Source of the DNA: Azadirachta indica
Taxonomy: Eukaryota; Streptophyta; Magnoliopsida; Sapindales; Meliaceae
Length of the DNA: 64,000 nt
NCBI GenBank assembly: GCA_022749755.1
Contig: CM040452.1
Location: 20,664,350 to 20,728,349, forward strand
Direction: 5' to 3'
This document shows, piece after piece, positions 34,485 through 46,560 of this stretch. Under the pieces are notes generated by a model. It did not search any database, had not been told where the DNA came from, and saw only the letters and a list, made by a program, of their open reading frames with translations. Within the stretch, counting starts at the first letter, position 1, and each line of letters opens with the position of its first letter. A program made the position numbers and the translations under genes.

Positions 34485-36876
34485 ATGTCAAAGCTAGGAA
34501 GTTCTCTGCTTGTGCCCTGTGTTCAAGAGTTGGCCAAGAACCCTACGGTAATTGTTCCCCCTAGATACATACGCCCAGATCAAGATACACCTATCATTTC
34601 TGATGATACTTTGGTTTCAGAGATCCCGGTTATTGACATGAAGAGCTTGCTTTCTGAAGAATCAATGGATTCTGAATTAGCAAAGCTCCACCTCGCTTGC
34701 AAAGAATGGGTTTTTTTTCCAGGTAAACTCCTTTTTCCAAGGCTACTACTTTTTCTGTCAGAGCATGCTTCCTTTTGTGCTAGGGAGTTGTACTTTTTCA
34801 TCAAAACAATAATTTGAACTAAAAGCATCAGCAGTTTCATCATCTTTGCTTTTCTTGTCTTGTTTGGTAAGATTAAAGTATCTTTTGTGGTTAATATTTC
34901 TGTACCTCAAAACGGGGAAAAGCAAAATTTGATTAAAATCTATATTTGAAAGCCTGCATGCATTGAGTTCACAATAAGATTCAGCAACACTGCAAAAGAT
35001 GGTGTGCTTGTTTTGCCTGGCTTTTGACTGCAGCTTCTGAAAAGTCAATGACGTTTTTTCTGGTTTATTCATTCAAATCATCGTGAGATAAGAGAAGAAA
35101 ACTCATTATTATGAGTGCTGTCAGTAAATTTTGTCCCTATCAGTCAAATAGGCTTCAGTTTGTCTAAATGCAACGCCTTCCCCAGTCTGATCTAAGGAAC
35201 GCTATTGATATTTTAACTCTGATCGCTTTTTGCATGATTTCAGCTGATAAATCATAGTATGAGCCCATTATTTCTTGAGAAAGTGAAGAAACAAATTAGG
35301 AAATTCTTCAATCTCAGCATGGAAGAGAAGAAAAAATATTGGCAATATCCAGGAGAAGTAGAAGGATTTAGACAAGCCTTTGTTGTGTCTGAGGCACAAA
35401 AGCTTGATTGGGGAGACATTTTCCTTATGACCACTCTTCCAGTTCATCTGAGAAAACCTCACTTATTTCCTAACCTCCCCTCTTCCTTCAGGTTCTCTAT
35501 CACTATATGTGTTGTATGTTTGTGTACTGTCTGAGGAAAAGCACATTTTAGGAATTTAAAGCTTTTAATCGTACATTCATTTTCATACAGAGACACCTTG
35601 GAAGTTTACTCGATGGAATTTAAAACTCTCGCCATGAATCTCTTATCAAAAATGGCAAAAGTCTTGAATATTGAAGCTGAAGAATTTAAACAGTTATTTG
35701 AAAATGGAAGGCAAGCAATGAGGGTGAACTATTATCCTTCATGTCCACAGCCGAAGAAGGTTAGGGGCCTCACTCCTCATTCTGATGCCGCTTGTCTGAC
35801 CATTCTCCTGCAAATTAATGATGAAGAATCATCGTCGACATAATCCAGAAAATTCTAGATTCATGAACTCTAATCAGCCTCCTGCTTCCATCTTCTTCTT
35901 CATTTCTTCGTTCAAGATGAATCTTGAAGCTTCTTCAGCACGAGCCAGCGGCAAATTGAAAAACATGTTGCAGAAAATTCTAGAAAACAGGAAGCTAGCT
36001 TCACCGACGTCATCACCGACTTCACCACCGACATAGGCTAGTATAAATAGAACTTGTCTTTTGTTTTAGGATAAACACAAAAAAAAAAAGCCATGCAAGA
36101 GAGTTATTAATGTGTGTATGTGTTGAGTTAGTGTGTGTTTATATTTGAGTGTATAACATTTACATTATTATTCTTATATTCAAGTAAGTTTATTTAACTA
36201 TAAAGGTGTCCAATTCGTTTTCTTTTCTTTACAAATGAAGTAGAAGGTCTCCAGGTAAAGATGGATGGAAAGTGGATCCCTGTTACACCGCTACCAAATG
36301 CTTTTATTATCAACATTGGAGACATGTTGGAGGTAACAACCATATATAACTGCAGGTTGGGATACTGTTTCAACATTGGAGAAAAACAATTTCTACTAAA
36401 GTTTTGTTCAATTGTTGATGTACTGAACCCCTTTCACATTTTTGAGTTCTACTCTGTTGACTCCCAATATGAAATGCCCTTGAAAAATTCCAGAACTAAC
36501 GCTGCATACGTTGATGAGCATGGTGCTATTTGAATTTCAAGTTGGAGAATTGATTTAATTTACCAATTGAAGAACAAATAAGAGCTGCTCATGTGCTTTT
36601 GTGAATTGTTTATTGCAGATTATAGCCAATGGGACATATTGTAGCATTGAGCATCGTGCAACAGTAAACTCTATACAAGAAAGGCTTTCCATCGCCACAT
36701 TCTACAACCCACGATATGATGCCGAAGTTCGCCTAGCATCCTGTTTGATCTCTGGCAAAACACCTGCACTGTTTGGAACAATCACAGTAGAAGGATACCT
36801 CAAGGGCGTGTTTGCCCGTGAGCTCCACGAAAAATCTTTTCTGGATGCCATGAGAATACAACATGGTCAAGGCTAG
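34485..36876 (+). pseudogene. SRG1-like 2-oxoglutarate dioxygenase, copy 1, broken
   Basis: Exons 34485-34722, 35244-35491, 35591-36332 (interrupted) and 36619-36876 align one to one with the intact copy at 41719-43541. The ATG gives [20 protein letters not shown]. Two lesions are visible. Exon 1 is 238 rather than 237 bases because the T run before the donor is one base longer, so the ordinary splice shifts the frame. Exon 3 is cut by a 412-bp solo LTR after LLQIN and resumes at VEGLQVKMDGKWIPVT. Without the LTR exon 3 would be in frame, one codon shorter than copy 3. Both HSD and EHR iron-site strings survive ([19 protein letters not shown]), which implies recent loss. The family oxidises small molecules such as alkaloid or flavonoid precursors with Fe(II) and 2-oxoglutarate. 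Confidence 0.88.
35822..36233. mobile_element. solo LTR inserted in a dioxygenase exon
   Basis: 412 bases starting TGAAGAATC and ending TTTACA (TG...CA), flanked by the exact 5-bp target duplication AATGA (35817-35821 and 36234-36238). The homologous uninterrupted exon in copies 2 and 3 fixes both borders. A TATA box (TATAAATA, 36042-36049) and a downstream T-rich part fit an LTR with its own promoter, on the plus strand. No internal retrotransposon DNA remains, so it is the product of LTR-LTR recombination. Confidence 0.9.
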
Positions 36877-37601
36877 GAACAGGTGATTTGGATTATCAAA
36901 GAGTGCATGATTTAGTGCAAAACTCTGAAGGACCATGTTCTCTTAAAATTGTGGGAAAATGAAAAAAGGCACTACGAAACCAGTGTTTAAGACCAGTTAT
37001 ACGACAATCGTGTTGCTAATGCTCAATGAAGAGACCATGTAAGAAATATAAGAATTGATATCTGCAGACTTCTTACTGCATAAAATAATCCTCTTTGGCT
37101 CATTCAGTAAAAATAAAATTTAAAATTTAATGCAAATAAGAGTCACCCTTCATTGGATTGGATTGGATTTTTTTTTTCTTAATCTTATAGTTGATTTCTA
37201 TGTTAATCAAGTTAATATAAGCAAGCACCTTTTTTATTGCCCTCAGAAGATTGGGTATAGCTGACATTCAAAGTCCAATTTGAGCAAATTTTATAGTTGA
37301 TTCCTTTAATGTTGACTGACTAATATTTCTTACTATCAATAGTTTAGTTTACCCGGCTCATAATTTTATTATGTATTCCGAAATAGTCTTTGCAGGATGA
37401 GTTGTCATAGGTACTCAAACACACAAGCAAATATTAACAAATAACAGCATCAATCTATATTTGTTTATAGTTAGGTATAAGATGCTGACTTGTTGGATAA
37501 AATACTGTAAAAATTGAATAGTCTGCTAATCTTGGTTCTTAAAACCAATACAGAGTTGTAAAAAGCTGTAGAATTCTGACGCAAATTTTGTGGAACAAAA
37601 T
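36877..37601. other. spacer between dioxygenase copies 1 and 2
   Basis: Contains the 3' UTR of copy 1 and the upstream region of copy 2. A block with GATGCTGACTTGT near 37480 recurs before copies 1 (about 34365) and 3 (about 41605), so proximal promoter DNA was duplicated with the gene. Confidence 0.6.
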
Positions 37602-39501
37602 ATGCCTAGGTTTGGAGGTTCTCTGCTTGTGCCTTGTGTGCAAGAGTTGGCTAAGAAGCCTATGGCTGTTGTTCCTTCCAGATACATACGGCTGGAGCAA
37701 GAAGCAGCCCTTATTTCTGATGGTGTTTTCATTTCAAAGATCCCAGTTATTGACATGCAGAATTTGCTTTCTGAGGAACTAGAGAATTCCGAGTAAGCCC
37801 ACCTTGATTTTGCTTGCAAAGAATGGGGTTTTTTCCAGGTAAACTCTCCTTGTCAAAGTGATTTTTTTTCTACAGCACATACTTTCATATGTGTGAGGTA
37901 TTTTTACTTCTGCTCTTCACTAAAGCAATTATTTGAGATTGAATTATCAGTACTTTCATCATCTTTCCTTCTCTTGTTGGGTAAGATAAAAATAGTTCTG
38001 TGGCCAAAATATCTGTAAGCCTCAATCAAAGAGGAAAAGAGAAAGGAAAAATACAAATATGACTCCAGTTTGAATCGAGCAACAATAAGAGACAAAGCGC
38101 ATCAACTGGTTGGCTTATGATAGCAGCTACTTCAATGTCGAGGATGCTGTTTCTGATTTTTTTATTCAAATTTATAACGGTGAATAGTACTGCTAGAATA
38201 TAATGTTCTTTCTTTTCCCCGTTACTATACTATGTTCTTAGTATAATGAAGGGAAACATCTTTTTATCTCTGTCAGCTCGGTTTGTCCCTAAATCAGTCA
38301 AATAAGCTGCTGTCTGGGGAAACAGTTTCCCAAGTATGAATTTATTGCACCACTTTTAACATCTAAGCTATTTTTTTCTTATTTCAATTGGTAAATCATG
38401 GAGTGAGCCCATCACTTCTAGAGAAAGTAAAGAAAGAGATCCAGGAATTCTTCCGTCTGAGCATGGAGGAGAAGAAGAAATATTAGCAGTACCCAGGAGA
38501 AGTAGAAGGATTTGGACAAGCCTGTGTTGTATCTAGGAACAAAAGCTTGACTGGGGTGACATTTTCTTCATGACAACCCTTCTAGTCCACCTGAGGAAAC
38601 CGAACTTATTTCCTAAGCTCCCTCTTCCCTTCAGGTTTTTTATCTTCTTTCCTTATCTTTGTGGTGTGTTTCTATGTTGTGTGCAGCCGTGCAGGCATGT
38701 TCATTTTTCCTGTGCCCATGTGTTTACTCTTGAGAGAGTAAAGTTAATCTTCTAATTGACTTCTTTGTCCTGTAGAGACACCTAGGATGCTTACTAAATG
38801 AAGTTAGAAACTCTAGCCCTGACTCTGATGTTGAAAATGGCAAAAGTTTTAAATATGAAGGATGAAGAAATGAGAGAGTTCTTTAAAACTGGACTGCAAG
38901 CCATGAGGATGAATTATCACCCTCCGTGTCCATAACCAGAGAAGGTTATAGGCCTCACGCCTCATTCTGATGCGTCTGCTCTTACTATTCTCCTACAAAT
39001 CAATGAGGTAGAGGGTCCTCAGATAAAGAAGTACGGAAAGTGGATTCCTCTGACACCTGCACTCCCAAATACTTTCATTATCAACGTTGGAGACATGTTG
39101 GAGGTAATAACCATATTAATTCACTCTTGATTCATATATGAAATGCCCCTGGATGCCCTGGAAATTTTGAGAGCTGATTTAGTTTACCAACTGGGAATAC
39201 ATATTAGGTAGCTGATGTGCTTTCGGGAATTTTACATGGCAGATTATAACCAATGGAACATATCATAGCATTTGAGCATCGTGCAATGGTAAACTCTGCA
39301 CGAGAAAGACTTTCTATTGCCACGTTCTAATCCCCCAGATATGATGCTGAAGTAAGACCATCATCAAGCTTGGTCTCTGAAAAAACACCTGCATTGTTTA
39401 GAACAGTGACAGTTGAAGGATACCTCAAAGGCCTGTTTGCTCGTGAGCTTCACGAAAAATCTTGTCTTGATCTCATCGGAATTCCAAATACGGAAAGTTA
39501 G
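37602..39501 (+). pseudogene. SRG1-like 2-oxoglutarate dioxygenase, copy 2, heavily broken
   Basis: All four exon equivalents are present: 37602-37838, 38388-38634, 38776-39103 and 39243-39501. It starts [20 protein letters not shown] and then has many lesions. A TAA at about 37794 replaces the leucine codon after NSE. The exon 2 acceptor has lost its AG (TTTCAA/TTGGTAAAT). A TAG replaces tryptophan in KKKYW, and a frameshift follows VVSR. Two stops lie near the start of exon 3, a TAA in the PCP-Q string (CCATAACCAG), and an extra T before EHRA. No functional protein is possible. The number of lesions makes it an older loss than copy 1. Confidence 0.93.
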
Positions 39502-39659
39502 GATTAGTAGCTTTTGGTGATGAAAAATGCAGGACTTAATAGAAAACTTTAATGGAAGAGCACTCTGAAAATTGAATCAAAAGTGAAAATTAATAAATAA
39601 GTTATAAGCTCAGGTATGCTACGGTCATTGAGTTGCTTATGCTTAATGTACATTATATC

Positions 39660-39830
39660 ATGTGCATTAATGAAGAGAGATGCAAGAAGTTTAAGGAACA
39701 ACCCAATGTCCTGATGCTTGTTAAGAGAAAAATAGTTCCTGGCTTGCATGCAACGTGACTTGCGTTCAGAATTTAGGATGGTTTTAGTAAATATTCAATG
39801 ATCCCATTCAAATCCGTTTTGGCAACCAAT
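39660..39830. repeat. left copy of a ~170-bp downstream repeat
   Basis: Nearly the same as 41020-41190; both contain TTCCTGGCTTGCATGC and AATTTAGGATGGTTTTAGTA. It marks the end of the copy 2 unit, repeated before copy 3. Confidence 0.75.
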
Positions 39831-40075
39831 CCTTTGTTGTATCATGACTGTTTGAACATTTCTTACAGACGGCGGCAGTTCATTCCCTATAATGATAATC
39901 GTTTATACTGACCCGGCCCAATGCTTAATCCGTGACCTGACCTCCATGCTTGAGGTCCTGGGTTCGTGCTTGTTGACTCAAAGGTCTGGTCTTGCCTCAG
40001 GGTTCGTTTCACCTCAGGGTCTCATATTTATTTCTCTGGGGTGAGTTTATGACAACGCATGACGTCTTAAGTTCT

Positions 40076-40975
40076 GTCAATGTGCTTTTCCAAATGGATG
40101 GTTGAAATTTTAGTGTTGGTCTGTCTGAGTTAACCTATATTGTGTTCTGCTCTAAATTTCAAAGAGGAAGGAAATTCACAGTTAGATTCAATAATTTTGC
40201 AGGTGAAACGCCTTTCTGCGTTGCAAATTAATAAAAAAAAAATGTGATCTGCCAATGGTGAACAGTCGCATAACATGTTTCTCAAATAGTCTCTCTTTTT
40301 TCTTTCTTTTTTCTTTTTGGGAAAAGGGTTTTGCAGAATAGCACAATGTGTGGGCAAAAGCCAACTCTGTTCCCAAGTTTGGATTAAGTGTGGTTGAACA
40401 AGGAATCATAAAAAGCAGCAGTTTTGTGCGCGACTTTGATGATGATTAGGGTAGAAGATGGAATGATTTCACATACAAATTGACTCTGATTTTATTGTTG
40501 CTGCGACTTTACCGCAAGCAACTTGTCTTTTCCTTTTGCTTTCTATAGTTATGCAACTGCAAGCAGTCAAAACTGTCAACAGCGTCTAGAGCTTCAATCA
40601 GATTTCGAATTTGTTTATGATTCCTGACAGCATTTAAATTGTGGGTTTAAATGTCAAAGCTAGGGAAAAAACTTATGCACAAAGTTAAGACAGAGCTAGG
40701 AAACAAAGTTAGGTGCATGTGTGGTAGCAACGCTTGTAACCAGACTTGTTAATCAAATTACAGGGTTAGCAAATCCTAATTTGTTGTTTAATAGCCTCTC
40801 TTCTTTAATTAATTCAACTTCAGAATACAATTTAAAGTTTAATACAAGTGAGATCAGTCCTCCATTAAATATGACTACTTTTTCATTTAGTATGTTGCTT
40901 GATTTGTCTATTATATGTATAATAGTTATGCAATAAACATCCTCCAATAATTTAAGCAAGCATCTGCTGGCACAT
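40076..40975. repeat. right copy of the ~0.9 kb segmental duplication
   Basis: Matches 33063-33990 in order and orientation, with small indels. Together with 39660-39830/41020-41190 it shows that the third dioxygenase and its flanks arose by unequal exchange. Confidence 0.8.
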
Positions 40976-41019
40976 AATATCATTGATTGCTTATGCCTTA
41001 ATGTATGTTATAGCATGTG

Positions 41020-41190
41020 AATTAATGAAGAGAGATGTAAGAAGTTTAAGAATAACCCAATATACTGATGCTTGTTAAGAAAGTAGTTCCTGGCTTGCAT
41101 GCCAGTGACTTGCGTTCAGAATTTAGGATGGTTTTAGTAAATATTCAATGAACCCATTCAAATCCGTTTTGGCAACTAATCCTCTGTTTT
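41020..41190. repeat. right copy of the ~170-bp downstream repeat
   Basis: See 39660-39830. The remaining 41191-41718 is AT-rich upstream DNA of copy 3 with no gene. Confidence 0.75.
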
Positions 41191-41718
41191 ATGATAATCG
41201 TGTGATTCTCAACGAGGAAGAACAAAAATTTGAAGTTTAATACAAAAGATTTGAATATTTTTGTCGATTTTAGAGTTGTTTTATTACTGTTGACCGACAG
41301 ATATCTCGTTAGCACTACTTTTGTCTCATACTCTTGTTCATAGTTTACATGCATTTTAAATAGTCTTTTGAGGATGAGTTGGCATAGTTGCTTTAATTTT
41401 AATTTCATGCTAAAAGCAAAAGAAAAGATTAAAAAACTAAAAAGCATCAATGACTACGCACTTGTATCGACAGTGACCAAAAACAAATCTATAAAGACAT
41501 CTTATGAATTTGGTAATTAAGGGTTAGGTAATGACTTTTAGGGTTCGGTAATGAAAAATTCTTACCACTAGATATTCTAATAAGTGTATTTATTGACGAT
41601 TAAGGATGCTGACGTGTGAAAATATTACAGTAATTGGAAAATTCTGCTCTCTCTCTAAAATCATTACAGAGTAGGTAAAAAAAAGCTGTAAAATTCTTGC
41701 ATATTTGTGGAGCATAAC

Positions 41719-43541
41719 ATGGCGAAGTTTGGTGGTTCGCTGCTTGTGCCTTGTGTTCAAGAGTTGGCTAAGAAGACTATAGCAGTTGTTCCTTCCAGAT
41801 ATGTACGGCCAGAGCAAGAAGCACCCATTATTTCTGATGATGCTTTGATCTCAGAGATCCCAGTTATTGATATGCAGAGCTTGCTTTCTGGAGAATTAGA
41901 GAATTCTGAATTAGCCAAGCTTGATTTTGCTTGCAAAGAATGGGGTTTCTTCCAGGTAACCTCTTTTGTCAAAGTTCTCTTTTCCCCTGAATATGTGCTA
42001 GATTTCATATTCTTTCCTTGTTTTGTTGGGAAAGATTATAAATGGTTGTCCGTGGCCAATATCTCTGTAAATCTCAATCTCAGAGGAAAAGAAAAGGCAA
42101 AATTTTAATTATCTGTATTTGAGACCCAATTTCTATTGAATTTACAATATGATTTCAGTTTTAACACAGCGACAGCGTGAAAAACCAAGGGGATGAACAG
42201 GTAGGCTTATCACTGCAGCTTCTGAACGTGATGTCAAGGAAGCTGATTCTGATTTATTTATTCAAATTTACTGTAGTGTTTAATACTGCTACAACACAAT
42301 GTTGTTACTATAATGAAATGAAAGACATGCTCCTTTTTTCGTCTCTGTCAGTAGATTTTGTCTCTAAATCAGTCAGATAAGCTGCATCCTGTGTCAATGA
42401 AATACTTTGTCAAGTATGAATTTATTAGTACACTGACAACAGAACAGTTGTTTTTCATTTTCTTCATTATTCAAGTTGGTAAATCATGGAGTGAGCTCAT
42501 CATTTCTAGAGAAATTAAAGAAAGAAATTCAGGAATTCTTCAATTTGAGCATGGAAGAGAAGAAAAAATATTGGCAGTTTCCAGGAGAAGTAGAAGGATT
42601 TGGACAAGCTTTTGTTGTATCTGAGGAACAAAAGCTTGATTGGTGTGACATTTTCTTCATGAACACTCGTCCAGTCCACCTGAGGAGACCCAACTTATTT
42701 CCTAAGCTCCCTCTTCCCCTCAGGTTTTTTCCCCTCTTTCCCTCTTTTTGTGGCAAGTTAATACTTTGCCAAGAGATATAAAATCAAAGGTTGTAATTTA
42801 ACCTTGTTTCCCATGTAGAGATATCTTGGAAGTTTACTCAATGGAGTTAAAAACACTAGCTCTCAATTTGACATTGAAAATGGCAAAAGTCTTAAATATC
42901 AAGGACGAAGAAATGAGAGAGTTCTTTGAAAATGGACTGCAATCAATGAGGATGAACTATTACCCTCCATGTCCACAACCAGAAAAGGTTATAGGCCTCA
43001 CACCTCATTCTGATGCATCTGGTCTTACTATTCTCCTACAAATCAATGAAGTAGAAGGCCTTCAGATAAAGAAGGATGGAAAGTGGGTTTCTGTTACACC
43101 AGTACTTCCAAACGCTTTCATTGTTAACATTGGAGACACGTTGGAGGTAATAACCCTATTAATCTTCGTTGAAAAGCCCCTGGAAAGTTCTTAAATCTGC
43201 ATATGCGTTTTAGTTTACCAGTTGAAGTTACGATAAGAACTAGCTGATGTACTTTTGTGAATTTACACGGCATGCAGATTATAACCAATGGGTCATACCG
43301 TAGCATTGAGCATCGTGCAACAGTAAACTCTGTACAAGAAAGACTTTCCATTGCCACGTTCTATAACCCAAGATATGATGGTGAACTACGACCAGCATCA
43401 AGTTTGATCTCTGAAAAAAGACCTGCATCTTTTAGAACAATCACAGTTGAAGCATACCTCAAAGGCCTGTTTGCTCGTGAGCTTCGCGAAAAATCTTGTC
43501 TGGATCTAGTGAGAATAAAACATGGCCAAAGCTACAATTAG
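41719..43541 (+). CDS. SRG1-like 2-oxoglutarate/Fe(II) dioxygenase, copy 3, intact
   Basis: Four exons in phase: 41719-41955, 42476-42723, 42819-43146 and 43278-43541, giving 358 residues, normal for the family. It starts [20 protein letters not shown]. The N-terminal DIOX_N domain contains [14 protein letters not shown] and [20 protein letters not shown]. The catalytic double-stranded beta-helix carries the iron ligands His225 and Asp227 ([10 protein letters not shown]) and His283 (SIEHRATVN). The 2-oxoglutarate anchor is Arg293 with Ser295 ([11 protein letters not shown]). All key residues are present. It belongs to the SRG1/norcoclaurine synthase-like DOXC group. The substrate cannot be told from sequence. 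It is the only working member of a three-gene tandem array, spaced about 3-4 kb apart. A cytosolic, soluble enzyme is expected. Confidence 0.93.
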
Positions 43542-44065
43542 TTGGTTTAGGTGATGAGAAATGCAGGATTTAGTACAAGCCTCTGATCATGAAAGAGCAC
43601 TCTGAAAGTAGTAATGAAAATAAAAATAAGTTTTTTGGCAAACAATTATATGCCCAGTTATGCTTATGCCTTGATGTACATTATGTTATGGGAAATAATG
43701 AAGAGAGACCATGAAAGAAGTATTTTCTGGCTTGCTTTGAAGGAAGTAAAAGTTGTTTACTCAAGTTTTAGCGATGATGAAAAGCATTAGAAGAAAGATT
43801 TATATTCTGCATATTACCTGTTGAAAGAAAATTATATATGAAATGAATCAGCCACTTTTGTCCTTCATAAAATGATATTAACAGTAAAATTAATCAAATA
43901 TTGATTGCCTATTGAAGGCGTGACACTTGAAATTATTCTGGGCTTTATGACATAAAGAATAATATCTGCCTAAAGTATTGCCGAGCACACATTTACAACA
44001 ATTTTATAACAAATAAATAAATACAATCATATAAACAGCATAACAAAGATGAGTTAAGGTTGGTT
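43542..44065. other. 3' flank of the dioxygenase array
   Basis: AT-rich, no gene. Separates the plus-strand array from the minus-strand GLOX remnant. Confidence 0.5.
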
Positions 44066-45040
44066 TTACTTGATCTGAACGCACATGGCCACGCTTGGAA
44101 CTCCTTAATAGACCACATAATGAAGATAATACCCAAGCGGAACAACTGCTCCTGAAGATGATGTTTCAGCTATAATGCGGTGAATCCCAGGCCAAACATT
44201 GTTATCAGCTCAACCAAATTTAAGATAATCAGCTTCTGATTTTATTATATATACCATATGTCGTGAAAGCCCGTGCGTACATTGGAATCTGACCCTCACT
44301 TACCACCTCTTGCCGTAGTTGATCAGCTTGTCTGAAGACTCGACTATCATATGCTGTCTTAGCTGGCTAATGATGGATCCAAATAGGACGGCGAGAATTT
44401 CTAGACCCTTAGCTCTGTCAAGGGTACTTCACATCAAATTGGTGTCCATCATTAGTTTTGCTGCCTGGAACAAGAGCTTTTCCACCAGGTAATACATCAC
44501 AGTCGATGAATGGTCCATTCTCGGAACGTTTGTTGCAGCCAATTCCTTAAACCTTTCATGCTCGGGCGCATTAGGCCTGTATCAGACAGGCACGAAATTG
44601 GGATCTTCCCCGTCATTCCAAGCTCATTTTCTGGTTTTTCCACCATTAAGCGTCAACAAATGTCCTTTTGGGAGGATCATTATATCACCATTACACGAGG
44701 TGATGGCATTTTTTTTTCAGTCCGCCAGGTTGGGTTCTGCTCTGTGATTTTGATTGTTCCACAGTCTTGCAATGCAGGCAAGAACTGTTTTTGAGTCTTT
44801 AAAAAATGAAATGCGCTCCACATTGCACCTCTGCAAATCAAAACCTCGGCACTGACAGCTTTTTCGTTTCCAGGATGTAGTTCTATCAGCAGGATAGCCG
44901 GCGTCAGATGCCGGGTAGTTTCGTGAGCTTCCGGAAAGAACCGGAAACTCGCGGAAAACTTTATCTGAGACAGGGTCGAGCAAGATGGAGCGGTTGTTGG
45001 AGAAAACGAAGAGGTTGCCGTCGGGAGACAGATGGACAAA
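44066..45040 (-). pseudogene. GLOX (glyoxal/aldehyde oxidase) remnant, C-terminal part
   Basis: Minus-strand homologue of the third exon of the intact GLOX gene (46561-47570). It runs from a stop codon at 44066-44068 up to DGNLFVFSNN-like sequence near 45040, where similarity ends. Frameshifts and stops are scattered: a stop replaces the valine codon in the YKGVP part, and parts around the NYG, SPSY and GGAMW strings are rearranged or shortened. Exons 1 and 2 and the N-terminal end of exon 3 are missing, so the Cys and first Tyr copper-radical positions are gone. It is a truncated, dead copy. Confidence 0.85.
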
Positions 45041-46278
45041 AATGTTGAAGATAAGACTATAAGTTTGCTCGAAACATGGCTGATTGGATTCTCTAAATAG
45101 ATATATTGACAGGATAGGTTAGCTTTTAGAATGAGTATATTTGCACCTAAATTTTTTATTTTATTTTTTCTTTTATACTCACCTAATAAATTTGAAGGAT
45201 CTTTTTTTTTTCTTATTTTCACACACACTTCCAAATATTAAAGTAGACCGTAATTAATCTCTTTCATTAAATATATATTTTGTTGTCATTTTACATCTAA
45301 AAGATAATCATCATACTTATATTCTTTTCAATGATTAAGCCCTTGATTTTTTTATCCTTACAATTGGCCCATCCCCTAAGTTTTATTCAAAATCTTTTAG
45401 AGAATTTTTATTTACAGAGCAATAATTAAAGAGTAAAAATGAACCTAATTCAAAATGTCATCATTAGGATGCATTTTCTACAAATTAATTATTTGATATG
45501 TTATAATTTTTACTATATCTTTCACACTTGTCCTTGGTCTTTTGGCGTTTAAATTAAAATTACCTCTTGTCTTTAACATCAAAATTAATTAACTGTGTGC
45601 ATGAAAGTGAGAAAAACAAAAAGAAAAAAATAAAATTGATTCACCTTTAAGAAATTTTCGTTTTACTTTCTTTATTTTAATTGTCTACCAAATATAAATA
45701 CATAGTAAATAAACTAATAAACAAATAACTACATGGCATTTATGAAGGGGTGGGTGGTAAGATGCTATAATAGATGATTATGTGAACATTAATTTATCTT
45801 CCACTTGATATGGTATTTAATCGTGTACCATATTATTTGAAATTGACAATTGAGGATGAAAAACAAATTTAGGAAATACCAATGTTATTCAACAAATATA
45901 TGTAGTAAATTAAGCACTCCTAATTATAATTACAAATAAGTCTTTAATGCCCATAAATTTTAAAAAATTGTTTTTTACACATGCATATCGCACCTTGTAT
46001 CTGCAGGGTAGGCTATTGTTGATTAAGAGAACTCCACAACTAAACATCTACAAATCTGAAGTAGTTTTAGCAGATTCGGGACAAGTTTGACAAGGATTTG
46101 ACAGTAAAAAAAACTATCTTTATCAATATACTGCTTTGCTTCTTTTACACATTCATCTTTGACCCATAATAGAGACTTAAGTAATACTTAGATATATACT
46201 GCGATTCTTAAAATAATAATTGTTAATTGTGCTGAAAAATCAAATTAATCAATTTTAGACAATGGATTGGCTACTTGA

Positions 46279-46314
<36 letters not shown>

Positions 46315-46560
46315 TACCAATTGAACAAATTACTGCAATTAATTAATACATTACATTGCTAAAGCAAACTGATAAAATGATAAGAATAATAAGTATACAA
46401 TATATATGCTCTTCATGGCATATAGACTCTGATTCCCCACCAAAGAATTAATTAAAGAGCACATGATGTATATAACAAGTTTACAAAAAATAAAAATAAT
46501 GCAAGCCTAAGCATGCCCCGGCGGCAACAACTTGAATCTTAGCTAGCTGGAACTACCCAG
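45041..46560. other. AT-rich intergenic DNA with a TG/TA microsatellite
   Basis: No gene. A TGTGTGTGTATATATA run lies at about 46279-46312. Confidence 0.5.

Noticed and set aside
39940..39990. tRNA gene
   Set aside because: Only a B-box-like string; no cloverleaf, no A box and no acceptor stem could be drawn.
44510..45234. Overlapping frames in both directions
   Set aside because: Shadows and frame pieces of the GLOX pseudogene; none is an intact gene.
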